Shown: positions 47,447 through 56,938 of the stretch, piece after piece
Layout of the letters: each line of letters opens with the position of its first letter
Numbering within the stretch: the first letter of the stretch is position 1
Assembly: GCA_946886075.1 (NCBI GenBank)
Contig: CAMPHR010000001.1
Location: 62,001-126,000, forward strand
Length of the DNA: 64,000 bases
Origin: an uncultured Novosphingobium sp.
Lineage (GTDB): Bacteria; Pseudomonadota; Alphaproteobacteria; Sphingomonadales; Sphingomonadaceae
Direction of reading: 5' to 3'
Translations under genes and position numbers: made by a program
Notes under the pieces: model-generated
Database searches by the model: none
Seen by the model: only the letters and a program-made list of their open reading frames with translations
Told to the model about the DNA's origin: nothing

Positions 47447-48262
47447 TCACTCATCCCAAACCCCACTCTTCGCAGCATCCCGCGCATAATCCACGAACCG
47501 CCGCGCTTTCCGCCCCAGCACCTGCTCCACATCATCCGTCACATAGGCGAGCTTGCCATCCGCGATCCCGGCATAGGTATAGGCATATTCCTCCGGCAAT
47601 CCGCTCGCCGCGATGCCGTCCCGATACGCCTCGAACGAGATCGGCGTGAAGCGGATGGTCCGCCCCGTCGCCTCCGAAAGCACCCGCGCCGTCTCCTCAA
47701 AGCCCAACAGCTCAGGCCCGGTCAGCTCATAAATCTGCCCAGCATGCCGCCCGTCAGACAGAGCCTCCACCGCTACCGCAGCCACATCCTCGATGTCGAT
47801 AAACGGCTCCGTCGCATCCCCCACAGGCAAGACCAACTCTCCCGCGATCACCGCGTCGAGGAAGAACATCTCGGAGAAATTCTGCATGAACCAGGCCGGG
47901 CGCAGGATCGTCCAGTCAGCGCCGCTATTCTTGAAGCCCGCTTCGACCGCATCCATGAAGCCCTCATCTGCACGCCCGGACAGCAGCACCTGCCGCTTGA
48001 CCCCGCGCTCCAGCGCCAGCTTTGCCAGCCGCCCGATCTGCGCGCCCGCATCGGGATGCGTGTTGTCCGGATGGGCGATATAAAGGCCGTCCGCACCCTC
48101 CAGCAGCGGTTTCCAGCTGGCCTCATCTTCCCAGGCAAAAGGCCGCTCGCCCTGACGCGATCCGATGCGCACCTCATGCCCCAGGGCGCTCAGTCGGTCG
48201 GCTACCCTGCGGCCCGTTTTCCCGGTGCCGCCAATGACGACGATCGTCGATTTCTGGCTCAT
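47447..48262 (-). CDS. NmrA-like NAD(P)-binding protein
   Basis: 271 residues from ATG 48262; a longer frame is not supported. IGGTGKTGRRVADRL at 10-24 is the atypical-SDR dinucleotide motif. The region to about 130 is Rossmann, and the end contains the NmrA/ergot-type FTPISFEAYRDGIAASG. The catalytic YxxxK is missing, as in NmrA redox sensors and quinone-binding reductases such as QorB. It lies between the stress gene and pobA on the - strand, 64 bp from pobA. Confidence 0.84.
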   Translation of the reverse strand: MSQKSTIVVIGGTGKTGRRVADRLSALGHEVRIGSRQGERPFAWEDEASWKPLLEGADGLYIAHPDNTHPDAGAQIGRLAKLALERGVKRQVLLSGRADEGFMDAVEAGFKNSGADWTILRPAWFMQNFSEMFFLDAVIAGELVLPVGDATEPFIDIEDVAAVAVEALSDGRHAGQIYELTGPELLGFEETARVLSEATGRTIRFTPISFEAYRDGIAASGLPEEYAYTYAGIADGKLAYVTDDVEQVLGRKARRFVDYARDAAKSGVWDE

Positions 48263-48326
48263 GCCTATCCCCTGTTGGTTCGCGAACGCGGTACGATGAG
48301 GATATTCTGCGCAAGCTAACGCAGCG

Positions 48327-49496
48327 TCACAAGGGCAATCCCACATAATTCTCCGCAATCGCCGTCTGCGCCGCCACTGACGAAGCGATATAATCCAGCT
48401 CCGCGATCTGCATCCGCCGGTCGAACGCATCATTATCGGGAAAGCGATGCATCAGCCGCGTCAGCTGCCAGGAAAAGCGCTCCGCCTTCCATATCCGTGC
48501 CAGCGCCCTGCGCGAATAGCCCGCCACCGCGTCGCCGTCCCGCCGCCGAAACCATCCGATCAGCGCCTCCGACAGGTAGAAGACATCCGACGCCGCGAGG
48601 TTAAGGCCCTTCGCCCCGGTCGGCGGCACGATATGCGCGCTGTCTCCTGCCAGCAGCAACCGCCCGTGCCGCATCGGCTCGAACACGAAGGACCGCAGCG
48701 GCGCGATCGACTTTTCCAGCGCAGGGCCGCGCACGATATGCGCCGCCGCTTGTGGCCCCAGCCGCACCGCCAGCTCATCCCACAGCCGATCGTCCGGCCA
48801 ATCCTCGACCCGCTCGTCCAGCGGCACCTGGATATAATAGCGGCTCCGCTTTTCCGACCGCATCGACGCCAGCGCAAATCCGCGCTCGTGATTGGCGTAG
48901 ATCAGCTCATGCTCACACGGCGGCACGTCCGCCAATATGCCCAGCCATCCGAAGGGATAGATTTTCTCATGAGCCGTCGCGACATGCGCCGGGATTGCTT
49001 TTCGGGAAGGCCCATGAAAGCCATCGCAGCCGCAGATGAACTCCGCGTCGATCCGCTCCTCGCGCCCATCCTTGCTATAAGTGACATAAGGCGCGTCACT
49101 CTCCACCGCATGCAGCGCGACGTCGCCAGCCTCATAGACAATCTCCAGCCCCCGCTCCCGTGCCGCCTCCATCAGGTCGCGGGTCAGCTCCGTCTGGCCA
49201 TAGACCATGACCTGACGTCCGGTGAGCCCGGCAATGTCGATGCGGATCAGCCGCTCGCCATCGGCCAGGTGAAACCCATCATGCGGCAATCCCTCGCGAT
49301 GCATCCGCTCGCCCAGGCCCAGCCGGTCCATCAGGTCCGTCGTGGTCCGCTCCAATACGCCCGCACGGATGCGCCCCAGCACATAGTCGGGCGACGCCCT
49401 CTCCACCACGACCACCTCCAGCCCCTCCGCGCGCAGCAAATGGCCCAGCAACAGCCCGGCAGGCCCAGCGCCGATAATGGTGACTTGCGTCTTCAT
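48327..49496 (-). CDS. pobA: 4-Hydroxybenzoate 3-monooxygenase
   Basis: 389 residues, the size of p-hydroxybenzoate hydroxylase. The FAD motif is IIGAGPAGLLLGHLL at 6-20, the DG motif is CGCDGFHGPSRKAIP near 157, and the GD motif is LLLAGDSAHIVPPTGAKGLN near 281. RSEKRSRYYIQVPLDE near 213 fits the substrate-binding region. It converts 4-hydroxybenzoate to protocatechuate with NADPH and O2. It is divergent from pobR and feeds the lig pathway next door. Confidence 0.96.
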   Translation of the reverse strand: MKTQVTIIGAGPAGLLLGHLLRAEGLEVVVVERASPDYVLGRIRAGVLERTTTDLMDRLGLGERMHREGLPHDGFHLADGERLIRIDIAGLTGRQVMVYGQTELTRDLMEAARERGLEIVYEAGDVALHAVESDAPYVTYSKDGREERIDAEFICGCDGFHGPSRKAIPAHVATAHEKIYPFGWLGILADVPPCEHELIYANHERGFALASMRSEKRSRYYIQVPLDERVEDWPDDRLWDELAVRLGPQAAAHIVRGPALEKSIAPLRSFVFEPMRHGRLLLAGDSAHIVPPTGAKGLNLAASDVFYLSEALIGWFRRRDGDAVAGYSRRALARIWKAERFSWQLTRLMHRFPDNDAFDRRMQIAELDYIASSVAAQTAIAENYVGLPL

Positions 49497-49517
49497 GACA
49501 TCCTCTTGTCCGTTTAT

Positions 49518-49532
49518 TGATGCCGCGCATCA
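49518..49532. promoter_or_regulatory. Palindrome in the pobA-pobR divergent promoter
   Basis: TGATGC (49518-49523), CGC, GCATCA (49527-49532) is a perfect dyad in the 112-bp spacer, 22 bp from the pobA start. It is a candidate PobR operator. Confidence 0.45.
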
Positions 49533-49608
49533 TGCGACCGGTGCCCCTTGCGGGACATGGGCGAACTGGCCTATCATTTGGACGATCCAGCAGCTTTTGG
49601 CCCACCCG

Positions 49609-50487
49609 ATGACCACTGCCGTCCCCAGCTTCTATCTTTATGGAGAGCCGCAGCGCGGCGTTGCGGAGGGCTTCGTCCATGTCGAAAGCCTAGACGACCG
49701 CTCCCGCCCCAGCGAGTGGACGATCCAGCCGCATCTCCACCGCGACCTCAATCATATCATCCTGATCGCCGAAGGCGGCGGATCGATGCGCGCGGACGGC
49801 GAAAGCGTCGACTTCGACGCTCCTTGCCTGCTGCTCGTCCCCGCCGGGATCATCCACGGCTTTTCCTGGCACCACGACTCCCGTGGCTGGGTCATCACCA
49901 TCGCGGACAGCTATCTCCACCATTTGCTCGAGCGCGACCACGATCTCCACCCTCTCTTCCGCGCCCCCCGCGCCGTCGCCTTGCCCGGCGCGTCCGATGT
50001 CGAAACCCGCATCAACAGCCTCGCCCGGGAACTTGCCTGGTCCGGCCCCGGCCAGCGCGCCGCGGTCGAGGCGCTTCTCCTCTGGCTCATCGTCCAGGCG
50101 CTGCGCCACGCGACCCTATCCGACTCCAGCGCCAGCAACAGCGGCCGCCAGGCCCGCCTCGTCGCTCGCCTGCGCGAACGGATCGAACAGCGCTTCCGCC
50201 ATCGCGAGCCGGTCGCCGACCATGCCCGCGCGCTCGGGGTTAGCGAGACCGCGCTGCGCCACGCCTGCGCCCGTGTTGCCAGCCTCTCTCCCGCCGCCAT
50301 GCTCGACGAACGTGCCCTGCTGGAAGCCCGCCGCCTGCTCCTCTATTCCAACCTTTCCGTCGCGGAAGTCGGCTATGCCGTGGGGTTCGAGGACCCCGCC
50401 TATTTCTCCCGCTTCTTCGCCCGCCACACCGGCCGCTCGCCCCGCGACTGGCGCGCCGCCCGGGGACAGGCTACCAGCCCGTCATGA
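49609..50487 (+). CDS. pobR: AraC family regulator of pobA
   Basis: 292 residues from ATG 49609. The N-terminal cupin-like sensor has HLHRDLNHIILIAEGGGSM near 40 and PAGIIHGFSWH near 78, which matches PobR-type proteins that bind 4-hydroxybenzoate. The C-terminal double HTH has a recognition helix in VSETALRHACARVAS near 212-226 and the conserved VAEVGYAVGFEDPAYFSRFF near 255. The divergent arrangement with pobA is the classical one. Its stop overlaps a small downstream ORF. Confidence 0.9.
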   Translation: MTTAVPSFYLYGEPQRGVAEGFVHVESLDDRSRPSEWTIQPHLHRDLNHIILIAEGGGSMRADGESVDFDAPCLLLVPAGIIHGFSWHHDSRGWVITIADSYLHHLLERDHDLHPLFRAPRAVALPGASDVETRINSLARELAWSGPGQRAAVEALLLWLIVQALRHATLSDSSASNSGRQARLVARLRERIEQRFRHREPVADHARALGVSETALRHACARVASLSPAAMLDERALLEARRLLLYSNLSVAEVGYAVGFEDPAYFSRFFARHTGRSPRDWRAARGQATSPS

Positions 50488-50687
50488 GCGAGGATATCCG
50501 CCACATTCTCGATCGCCTGCGCACCCCGCCCGACAACCCCGTCGCCCGCGCCCGCCGCATGGTCGAAGCTTATGTGCCCGAGCATCGCCGAGGCCCGGGC
50601 TGGGACCGCCACTGGCGCGAGCTGGAAGCCTATATCGAACTGCCCGGCCGCTGGATCGGCGGAGAGAAAAGCGAAGATGACGTCTGA
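50484..50687 (+). CDS. Small protein of unknown function (67 residues)
   Basis: 67 residues; ATG overlaps the pobR stop in ATGA, so translation is coupled. It is strongly charged, with a repeated R/W-rich pattern (RRGPGWDRHWRELEAYIEL) and no signal peptide. No family recognised. It is followed by another small gene overlapping by 11 bp, so the two probably work together. Confidence 0.6.
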   Translation: MSEDIRHILDRLRTPPDNPVARARRMVEAYVPEHRRGPGWDRHWRELEAYIELPGRWIGGEKSEDDV

Positions 50688-50904
50688 CAAGATCACCGAC
50701 CTGCTCGTCGCCCGCCTGGTGCGCGACCACGGCCGCAGCAAGCATCACTGGCGCAAGGTGCTGGGCGCCGTCCGCCTCTACAGCCGCGCCACGCACCCCC
50801 ATTGCAACTGGACGATCACGCCCACCGGCACTGCGCAGGAAATCTCGATCATCGAAGGCCTGATGGACGACCTGCGGATGCGGCACCCGCTCCTCACCGC
50901 CTGA
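50677..50904 (+). CDS. Small protein of unknown function (75 residues)
   Basis: 75 residues from ATG 50677. It starts in the end of the preceding small gene and its stop abuts the ligC stop codon on the other strand. It contains a basic region (RDHGRSKHHWRKVLGAVRLYSR) and a C-terminal acidic helix, and could bind nucleic acid, but this is speculative. Confidence 0.6.
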   Translation: MTSDKITDLLVARLVRDHGRSKHHWRKVLGAVRLYSRATHPHCNWTITPTGTAQEISIIEGLMDDLRMRHPLLTA

Positions 50905-51843
50905 TCACCCCAACCGCCTCTCCAACTCCCCCAGCACCCGGTAGCAGTCAAACACCTTCGCCACGCTCGAATTAGGCTCCCGCCCCTCGCGGATGGCGCT
51001 CACGAACTCGCGGTCCTGCAGCTCAATCCCGTTCATCGACACGTCCACCTTCGAAACGTCGACCGGCTCCTCCTTGCCGTTCACCAGGTCATCATAGCGC
51101 GCGATATAGGTGCCCGTGTCCCCGATATAGCGAAAGAAAGTCCCCAGCGGCCCATCATTGTTGAAGCTTAGCGACAGGGTGCAAATCGCCCCGCTCTCGC
51201 TCTTCAGCTGGATCGACATGTCCATCGCGATGCCAAGTTCAGGATGGATCGGCCCCTGCATCGCATGCGCGTCCACGATCCGCCCCGCCTGATAGGCGAA
51301 CAGGTCCACCGTATGCGCCGCATGGTGCCACAGCAGATGGTCGGTCCACGACCGCGGCTCGCCCTTCGCGTTGATATTCTTGCGCCGGAAGAAATAGGTC
51401 TGCACATCCATCTGCTGGACGTTGAACGCGCCTGCCTTGACCTTCTGATGCACCCATTGATGGCTCGGGTTGAAGCGCCGCGTATGCCCGACCATGCAGG
51501 TCAGCCCGGTTTCCTCCTGCTTGGCGAGCACAGCCTGCGCATCGGCCCAGCTATCCGCCAGCGGTATTTCCACCTGCACATGCTTCCCCGCATCCATGCA
51601 GGCGATCGCTTGGCTCGCATGCATCTGCGTCGGCGTGCACAGGATCACCGCGTCCACATCATCGCGCGCCAGCGTCTCGGCCAGATCGGTCGTCACATGA
51701 CCGATCCCATATTTCGCGGCCACCGCCTGCGTCGGCGCCAGTTCACGCCCCACGAGCGAGGTGACAGTCACGCCGTCGATATTCTTCAGGCCATCCAGAT
51801 GCTTTTCACCAAAAGCACCAGCGCCTGCCAGGGCGATACGCAT
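50905..51843 (-). CDS. ligC: 4-Carboxy-2-hydroxymuconate-6-semialdehyde dehydrogenase
   Basis: 312 residues of the Gfo/Idh/MocA family, close to the length of Sphingobium LigC. The NADP-binding motif is GAGAFGEKHLD at 7-17, the EIPLADSWADAQ segment is near 93, and LLWHHAAHTVDLFAY near 170 contains the conserved His pair. It oxidises the hemiacetal form of the ring-cleavage product to 2-pyrone-4,6-dicarboxylate with NADP. It ends the ligJ-A-B-C array, separated from ligB by an unusual repeat-filled 142-bp gap. Confidence 0.95.
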   Translation of the reverse strand: MRIALAGAGAFGEKHLDGLKNIDGVTVTSLVGRELAPTQAVAAKYGIGHVTTDLAETLARDDVDAVILCTPTQMHASQAIACMDAGKHVQVEIPLADSWADAQAVLAKQEETGLTCMVGHTRRFNPSHQWVHQKVKAGAFNVQQMDVQTYFFRRKNINAKGEPRSWTDHLLWHHAAHTVDLFAYQAGRIVDAHAMQGPIHPELGIAMDMSIQLKSESGAICTLSLSFNNDGPLGTFFRYIGDTGTYIARYDDLVNGKEEPVDVSKVDVSMNGIELQDREFVSAIREGREPNSSVAKVFDCYRVLGELERRLG

Positions 51844-51857
51844 AGAACACTCCCTTA

Positions 51858-51973
51858 TCTCCCTCTCCCCTTCAGGGGAGAGGGCCGGGGAGAGGGGAAC
51901 ACCCGCTCCTCCGTTGAAACAGCAGGAGAGGGCACAGCCCCTCTCCCAAACCCTCTCCCTGAAGGGGAGAGGG
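51858..51973. repeat. Large CCCTCTCCCC dyad between ligB and ligC
   Basis: Two inverted units, TCTCCCTCTCCCC-TTCA-GGGGAGAGGG from 51858 and CCCCTCTCC...GAAGGGGAGAGGGC ending at 51973, fill most of the 142-bp spacer. Folded as RNA this is a very stable structure that could protect or separate the ligAB and ligC messages. Confidence 0.75.
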
Positions 51974-51985
51974 CTTCAAAAAAGC

Positions 51986-53232
<1,247 letters not shown>

Positions 53233-53256
53233 CGGCGGTTCTCCAGACAAAGAAAA

Positions 53257-53302
53257 ATCCATCTCCCGTCCCGTCCTTCCACAGCAAGGACGGGAGATGG
53301 AT
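53257..53302 (-). terminator. Intrinsic terminator between ligJ and ligA
   Basis: Reading the - strand, ATCCATCTCCCGTCC pairs with GGACGGGAGATGGAT, with a CGTCC duplication bulging one arm, and is followed by TTTTTCTTTG. The T-run ends about 15 bp before the ligA SD. It stands inside the ligJ-A-B-C array. Confidence 0.75.
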
Positions 53303-53303
53303 C

Positions 53304-53331
53304 CACCCCCCACAGGGATAGATGGGGGGTG
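53304..53331 (-). terminator. Second hairpin in the ligJ-ligA spacer
   Basis: CACCCCCCA (53304-53312) and TGGGGGGTG (53323-53331) form a perfect 9-bp stem just before the main terminator. On the - strand it precedes the T-tailed hairpin and has no T-run itself, so it may be part of a double structure. Confidence 0.5.
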
Positions 53332-53338
53332 CGGAAGC

Positions 53339-54364
53339 TCACAGCCCGCGCGCCTTCAACTGCGCGTCCAGGCGCGGAAAGACGCGGCGGGCATTGCCCT
53401 CGAATATCGCGTGCCGGTCCGCATCGCTGATATCCAGCGCATCGACATAGCGCTTGGTATCATCGAAATAATGACCGGTCGTCGGATCGATGCCACGCAC
53501 CGCGCCCACCATCTCGGACCCGAACAGGATATTCTTGTTGTCGATCACATCGGCCAGCAAATCGACGCCCGGCTGATGATAGACGCATGTATCAAAAAAA
53601 ATGTTGTTCATCAGATGCCTGTCGAGGCTCGGCTTCTTCAGCATGTCCGCCAGCCCCCGATAGCGCCCCCAATGATAGGGCACCGCGCCCCCGCCATGCG
53701 GAATGATGAAGCGCAATGTCGGGAAGTCGGCAAACAAATCCCCCTCCAGCAACTGCATGAAGGCGATGGTATCGGCGGCGATATAATAGCCCCCGGTCGC
53801 ATGCATCGCCGGATTGCAGCTACCCGACACATGGATCATCGCCGGAACGTCCAGCTCGACCATCTTCTCGTAAAATGGATACCAGTAACGATCCGTCAGC
53901 GGCGGATGCTGAAAATGCCCGCCGCCCGGATCGGGATTGAGGTTGCAGCCAATAAAGCCCAGCTGCGCCACGCACCGCTCCAGCTCGGCAATGCTGTTCG
54001 CCATGTCCGCCTTGGGCGACTGCGGCAACATGCACACGCCAGCGAAAGTATCGGGATACAGCCCCACCACCCGCGCGATCAGGTCATTGCAGCGCATAGC
54101 CCACTCCCGCGCGACCGCTGCGTCGCCAACATGTGGCGCCATCGCCGAAGCACGCGGCGAAAAGATCGTGAGGTCCGCCCCCCGCTCCCTGATCAGGCGC
54201 AGCTGGTTGGATTCGATCGTGTCGCGAATTTCATCATCGCTGATGTCTGGATAAGGCGGCGCAGCAACGCCCGCCGTGAACGCCGCCTTCTGCTCTTCCC
54301 GCCAGGCATCATGCCCCTTGGGGAGCACGGTATAATGTCCATGGCAGTCGATAATCAGACTCAT
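53339..54364 (-). CDS. ligJ: 4-Oxalomesaconate hydratase
   Basis: 341 residues, the size of characterised LigJ. Amidohydrolase-superfamily fold: IDCHGHYTVLPKGHDAW at 5-21 (HxH metal ligands), PEHGGGA-like IIPHGGGAVPYHWGR near 223 and ILFGSEMVGAVRGIDP near 282. It hydrates the enol product of LigU/LigI to 4-carboxy-4-hydroxy-2-oxoadipate. It is upstream of ligAB on the - strand, separated by a terminator-like hairpin pair. Confidence 0.95.
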   Translation of the reverse strand: MSLIIDCHGHYTVLPKGHDAWREEQKAAFTAGVAAPPYPDISDDEIRDTIESNQLRLIRERGADLTIFSPRASAMAPHVGDAAVAREWAMRCNDLIARVVGLYPDTFAGVCMLPQSPKADMANSIAELERCVAQLGFIGCNLNPDPGGGHFQHPPLTDRYWYPFYEKMVELDVPAMIHVSGSCNPAMHATGGYYIAADTIAFMQLLEGDLFADFPTLRFIIPHGGGAVPYHWGRYRGLADMLKKPSLDRHLMNNIFFDTCVYHQPGVDLLADVIDNKNILFGSEMVGAVRGIDPTTGHYFDDTKRYVDALDISDADRHAIFEGNARRVFPRLDAQLKARGL

Positions 54365-54453
54365 CCGTCGCTCAGTCCTTCAACCCATCACTTGCATCAT
54401 CGCCACCATCGGCAGCTTTCGTCGCCCCCGCGCAGGGCTCCCCCACCAACCTC

Positions 54454-54538
54454 GTCACCCCGGGCCTGACCCGGGGTCCCGCTTCCGTCGCCCCACCGCC
54501 CGGAATAGCGGGACCCCGGATCAAGTCCGGCGTGACGA
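54454..54538. repeat. CGTCACCCCGG/GACCCCGGAT dyad
   Basis: Two inverted copies: CGTCACCCCGGGCCTGACCC from 54454 and GCGGGACCCCGGATCAAGTC ending in GTGACG at 54538. This alphaproteobacterial repeat type is distinct from the CGTCATCCC family next to it. Confidence 0.75.
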
Positions 54539-54582
54539 AGGAGATGGCTTCATCATCAAGCCGGCGTCACCAATCCCCACTC

Positions 54583-54664
54583 CGTCATCCCAGCGAAAGC
54601 TGGGATCTCGTGCCTCCAGCCCGAACCCCGACCGCCTGAGATCCCAGCCCACGCTGGGATGACG
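54583..54664. repeat. CGTCATCCCAGC dyad pair
   Basis: Units at 54583-54609 and (inverted) 54638-54664, 81 bp in all, close to the 47247 element in sequence. Together with the 54454 dyad it fills the 351-bp spacer 54365-54715, in which I see no gene. Confidence 0.8.
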
Positions 54665-54715
54665 AACCTAACTCAAGCTCGCAATTCAGCGGCCGCCCCA
54701 GCAAATCACCCCACC

Positions 54716-55618
54716 TCAAGCCGCAACCCCACACCCCTTACCCCGAACCGCCTCGCCCGAAGCCAAAACCACCCCAAGCTTCCCGCTCAACCCCTCCGGC
54801 ACATCCCTCACACCCAAAGCCCCAATCGCCCGCTGCCGCTCCACCGTACCGCGCGTCATCGCAGCCCCGGTTCCCAGCGCCTCCAGCGTCTTCACCACCT
54901 CTTCCATCTCCGCCGCGCGCCGCAGCCCATGAACCAGCATCCGTTCCAGATTATAATCCGCGCGCTCAGCCCAAGGCCGCACCTTCTCGCTCGCATCCAG
55001 CGACGCCAGCACCTCGCCGCGCACGCCCGCGGCTTCCGCCGCCAGCACGCACTCGGCGGTCAGGGCCTCCAGTCCCTTGACCATCACTGATCGGATCATC
55101 TTGATGGCGGAGGCGCGCCCGACTGCGTCACCCACCACCCGCATATTGGAAAAGCCGAGCGCCCCCAGCCGGGCAGCAGCCTCTTCCGCCGCGCCGCCGC
55201 TCAGCAGCAACGGCACCGACAGCGCCGCCGGATGGACCGGCGCCATGACGGCTACATCGACATATTGCCCACCCGCACCCTCGATAGCGCGCGCCGCCTC
55301 TTGCTTCGTCTCCGGCGCCACGCTGTTCATGTCGCAATAGATCGCGCCGGGCGCGATGCACTCGGCCGCCGCTTGCGCCACCGCCAGCGCCTGATCCGCC
55401 GTCACCAGCGAAATGATCAGCTGCACACCCGAAAGCGCATCCTCCAAAAAGCGCGCGCCCAGCACATGGGCTCGCGCATAAGCCGCGATCATCGCGTCAC
55501 GCGCCGCTGCATCGTCAGTCTTGCAGTCGAATATATGCGCCCGCGCTGCCCAATCCCCTGCCGATGTAAAGGTCGAACCCGCCTCGCCAAATCCAATGAG
55601 ACCGACTTCCTGCTCCAT
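54716..55618 (-). CDS. 6-Phosphogluconate dehydrogenase-like NAD(P)-binding protein (DUF1932)
   Basis: 300 residues from ATG 55618 (12 bp later than the alternative at 55630; neither has a clear SD). VGLIGFGEAGSTF near 4-16 binds the nucleotide. The middle part DMNSVAPETKQEAAR is 6PGDH/beta-hydroxyacid-like, and DUF1932 covers the C-terminal ~80 residues. It sits between ligJ and ligR. No step of the known lig pathway requires it, so it may handle an alternative intermediate or a side-product. Confidence 0.86.
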   Translation of the reverse strand: MEQEVGLIGFGEAGSTFTSAGDWAARAHIFDCKTDDAAARDAMIAAYARAHVLGARFLEDALSGVQLIISLVTADQALAVAQAAAECIAPGAIYCDMNSVAPETKQEAARAIEGAGGQYVDVAVMAPVHPAALSVPLLLSGGAAEEAAARLGALGFSNMRVVGDAVGRASAIKMIRSVMVKGLEALTAECVLAAEAAGVRGEVLASLDASEKVRPWAERADYNLERMLVHGLRRAAEMEEVVKTLEALGTGAAMTRGTVERQRAIGALGVRDVPEGLSGKLGVVLASGEAVRGKGCGVAA

Positions 55619-55682
55619 GTGCAAAGGCATGACCCATCGGCACCGCAGCGGCCAATCGAATCCATGGCCTATCCATAAATTT

Positions 55683-56834
55683 TTACGAACTTATGTTTTC
55701 AACCTCCTGATCGATCGCGGTCATGAAGCGATGCTGCAACCGGGTAGGCCGCCAGTCGGCCCGGATGGTCAGGCCGATCGTGCGGCTGATCGCGCCGGGC
55801 GCAGGACCGATGTCGATCACCATCCCGGCATGCAATTCCAGCGCCAGCTGATCGCGCGACAGCATCGTCAGATAATCGCCATTCACCAGCAATTCCCGGA
55901 TCGTCATCACCGAACCGCATTCGATCGGCACGGCGGGCAGCGCGCCACCTAGCGCCCCCATCATCTTGCGCCACAATTGCCGTAACGGCGTGCCTTCGGG
56001 CGGCAATATCCAGGGGTAGCGTCGCAACGCATCGGCGTCCCAACCCGCTGCCAGCGGATGCCCCGCGCGGGCCAGGATCGTCGGCCGATCCTCGAACAAG
56101 GCCTTTTGCACCAGATCCTGCCCGATCGAGCCATCGCGCAGCGCCCCGATCATCATGTCCACCTCGCCATCGCGCAGCGGCCCCACCAGTTCGGCATGCG
56201 ACCCTTCATGGACGCTGATATGGACATGGGGAAACTCTGCCCGGAACCGGCTGATCACGCGGGGCAGCAGCCGCGCGCGCGACAGCGGCATCGCGCCCAC
56301 CACGACGCGCCCGCTCTCCTGCCCTTTCAGCGCCTCAATCTCTTCCAGCCCCGACCGCAATTCCGCCAGCGCCAGCCTCAACCGCCGCGCCAGCGCCGCG
56401 CCCGCGCTGGTCAGCGCCACGCCCCGTCCGCGCCGCTCCGCCAGCCTGTATCCCATGGCCAGCCCCAGATCACCCACCGCCCGGTGTAGCGACGGTTCCG
56501 TCACCCCCGCTTCACCCGCCGCCGCCGCATAGCTCCCCGCCCGCGCCAGCGCGACGAACGCCCTGATCTGCGCCGCCGTCGCCCGGTTGCTGCCGATCAA
56601 CCGCAGCGCCGCTTCCAGGCGTGGCGCGAGCCGTGCCGACGCTTCCGTCGGCGTCATGCCGCCCGGATGCCGCTCGAACAGCGGCAGGCCCAGCTGCGCC
56701 TCCAGCTTCGCGATCCCCTGCGTCACCGCAGGCTGCGTCAAATTCACCGCCCTCGCCGCCAGGCTGACGCTCCCATGCGCCACCACCGCGGCAGCAGCGG
56801 ACAGATGCCGTATATTGAACTGATCAGGTGCCAT
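55683..56834 (-). CDS. ligR: LysR-type regulator of the lig pathway with tandem HTH domains
   Basis: 383 residues, longer than the usual ~300. Two LysR-like HTH regions are visible: residues 8-66 (AARAVNLTQPAVTQGIAKLE) and 88-146 (AAAGEAGVTEPSLHRAVGDL). The effector-binding part follows from about 175 (VVVGAMPLSRARLLPRVISR onward). It is divergent from ligK with an inverted repeat next to its start codon. By analogy with SYK-6 LigR it would activate lig genes with protocatechuate or gallate as inducer. Confidence 0.85.
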   Translation of the reverse strand: MAPDQFNIRHLSAAAAVVAHGSVSLAARAVNLTQPAVTQGIAKLEAQLGLPLFERHPGGMTPTEASARLAPRLEAALRLIGSNRATAAQIRAFVALARAGSYAAAAGEAGVTEPSLHRAVGDLGLAMGYRLAERRGRGVALTSAGAALARRLRLALAELRSGLEEIEALKGQESGRVVVGAMPLSRARLLPRVISRFRAEFPHVHISVHEGSHAELVGPLRDGEVDMMIGALRDGSIGQDLVQKALFEDRPTILARAGHPLAAGWDADALRRYPWILPPEGTPLRQLWRKMMGALGGALPAVPIECGSVMTIRELLVNGDYLTMLSRDQLALELHAGMVIDIGPAPGAISRTIGLTIRADWRPTRLQHRFMTAIDQEVENISS

Positions 56835-56837
56835 CAG

Positions 56838-56860
56838 GCATAGTTAGCAAAATCTAATGC
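56838..56860. promoter_or_regulatory. Candidate LigR operator in the ligR-ligK spacer
   Basis: GCATAGTTAGCAAAATCTAATGC is an imperfect dyad (GCAT...TTAG / CTAA...ATGC) directly beside the ligR start codon and about 80 bp before ligK. LysR sites usually hold T-N11-A in an AT-rich dyad, which fits. The remaining 78 bp to ligK hold no other clear element besides an AAGGAA ribosome-binding site. Confidence 0.5.
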
Positions 56861-56938
56861 CCCTTGCACGGTTCAAATTTGTCCAACCCGTTTTTTCTCG
56901 CCACTTCATTCTTGCTTTCGCCAAAAGGAACAAACCCC

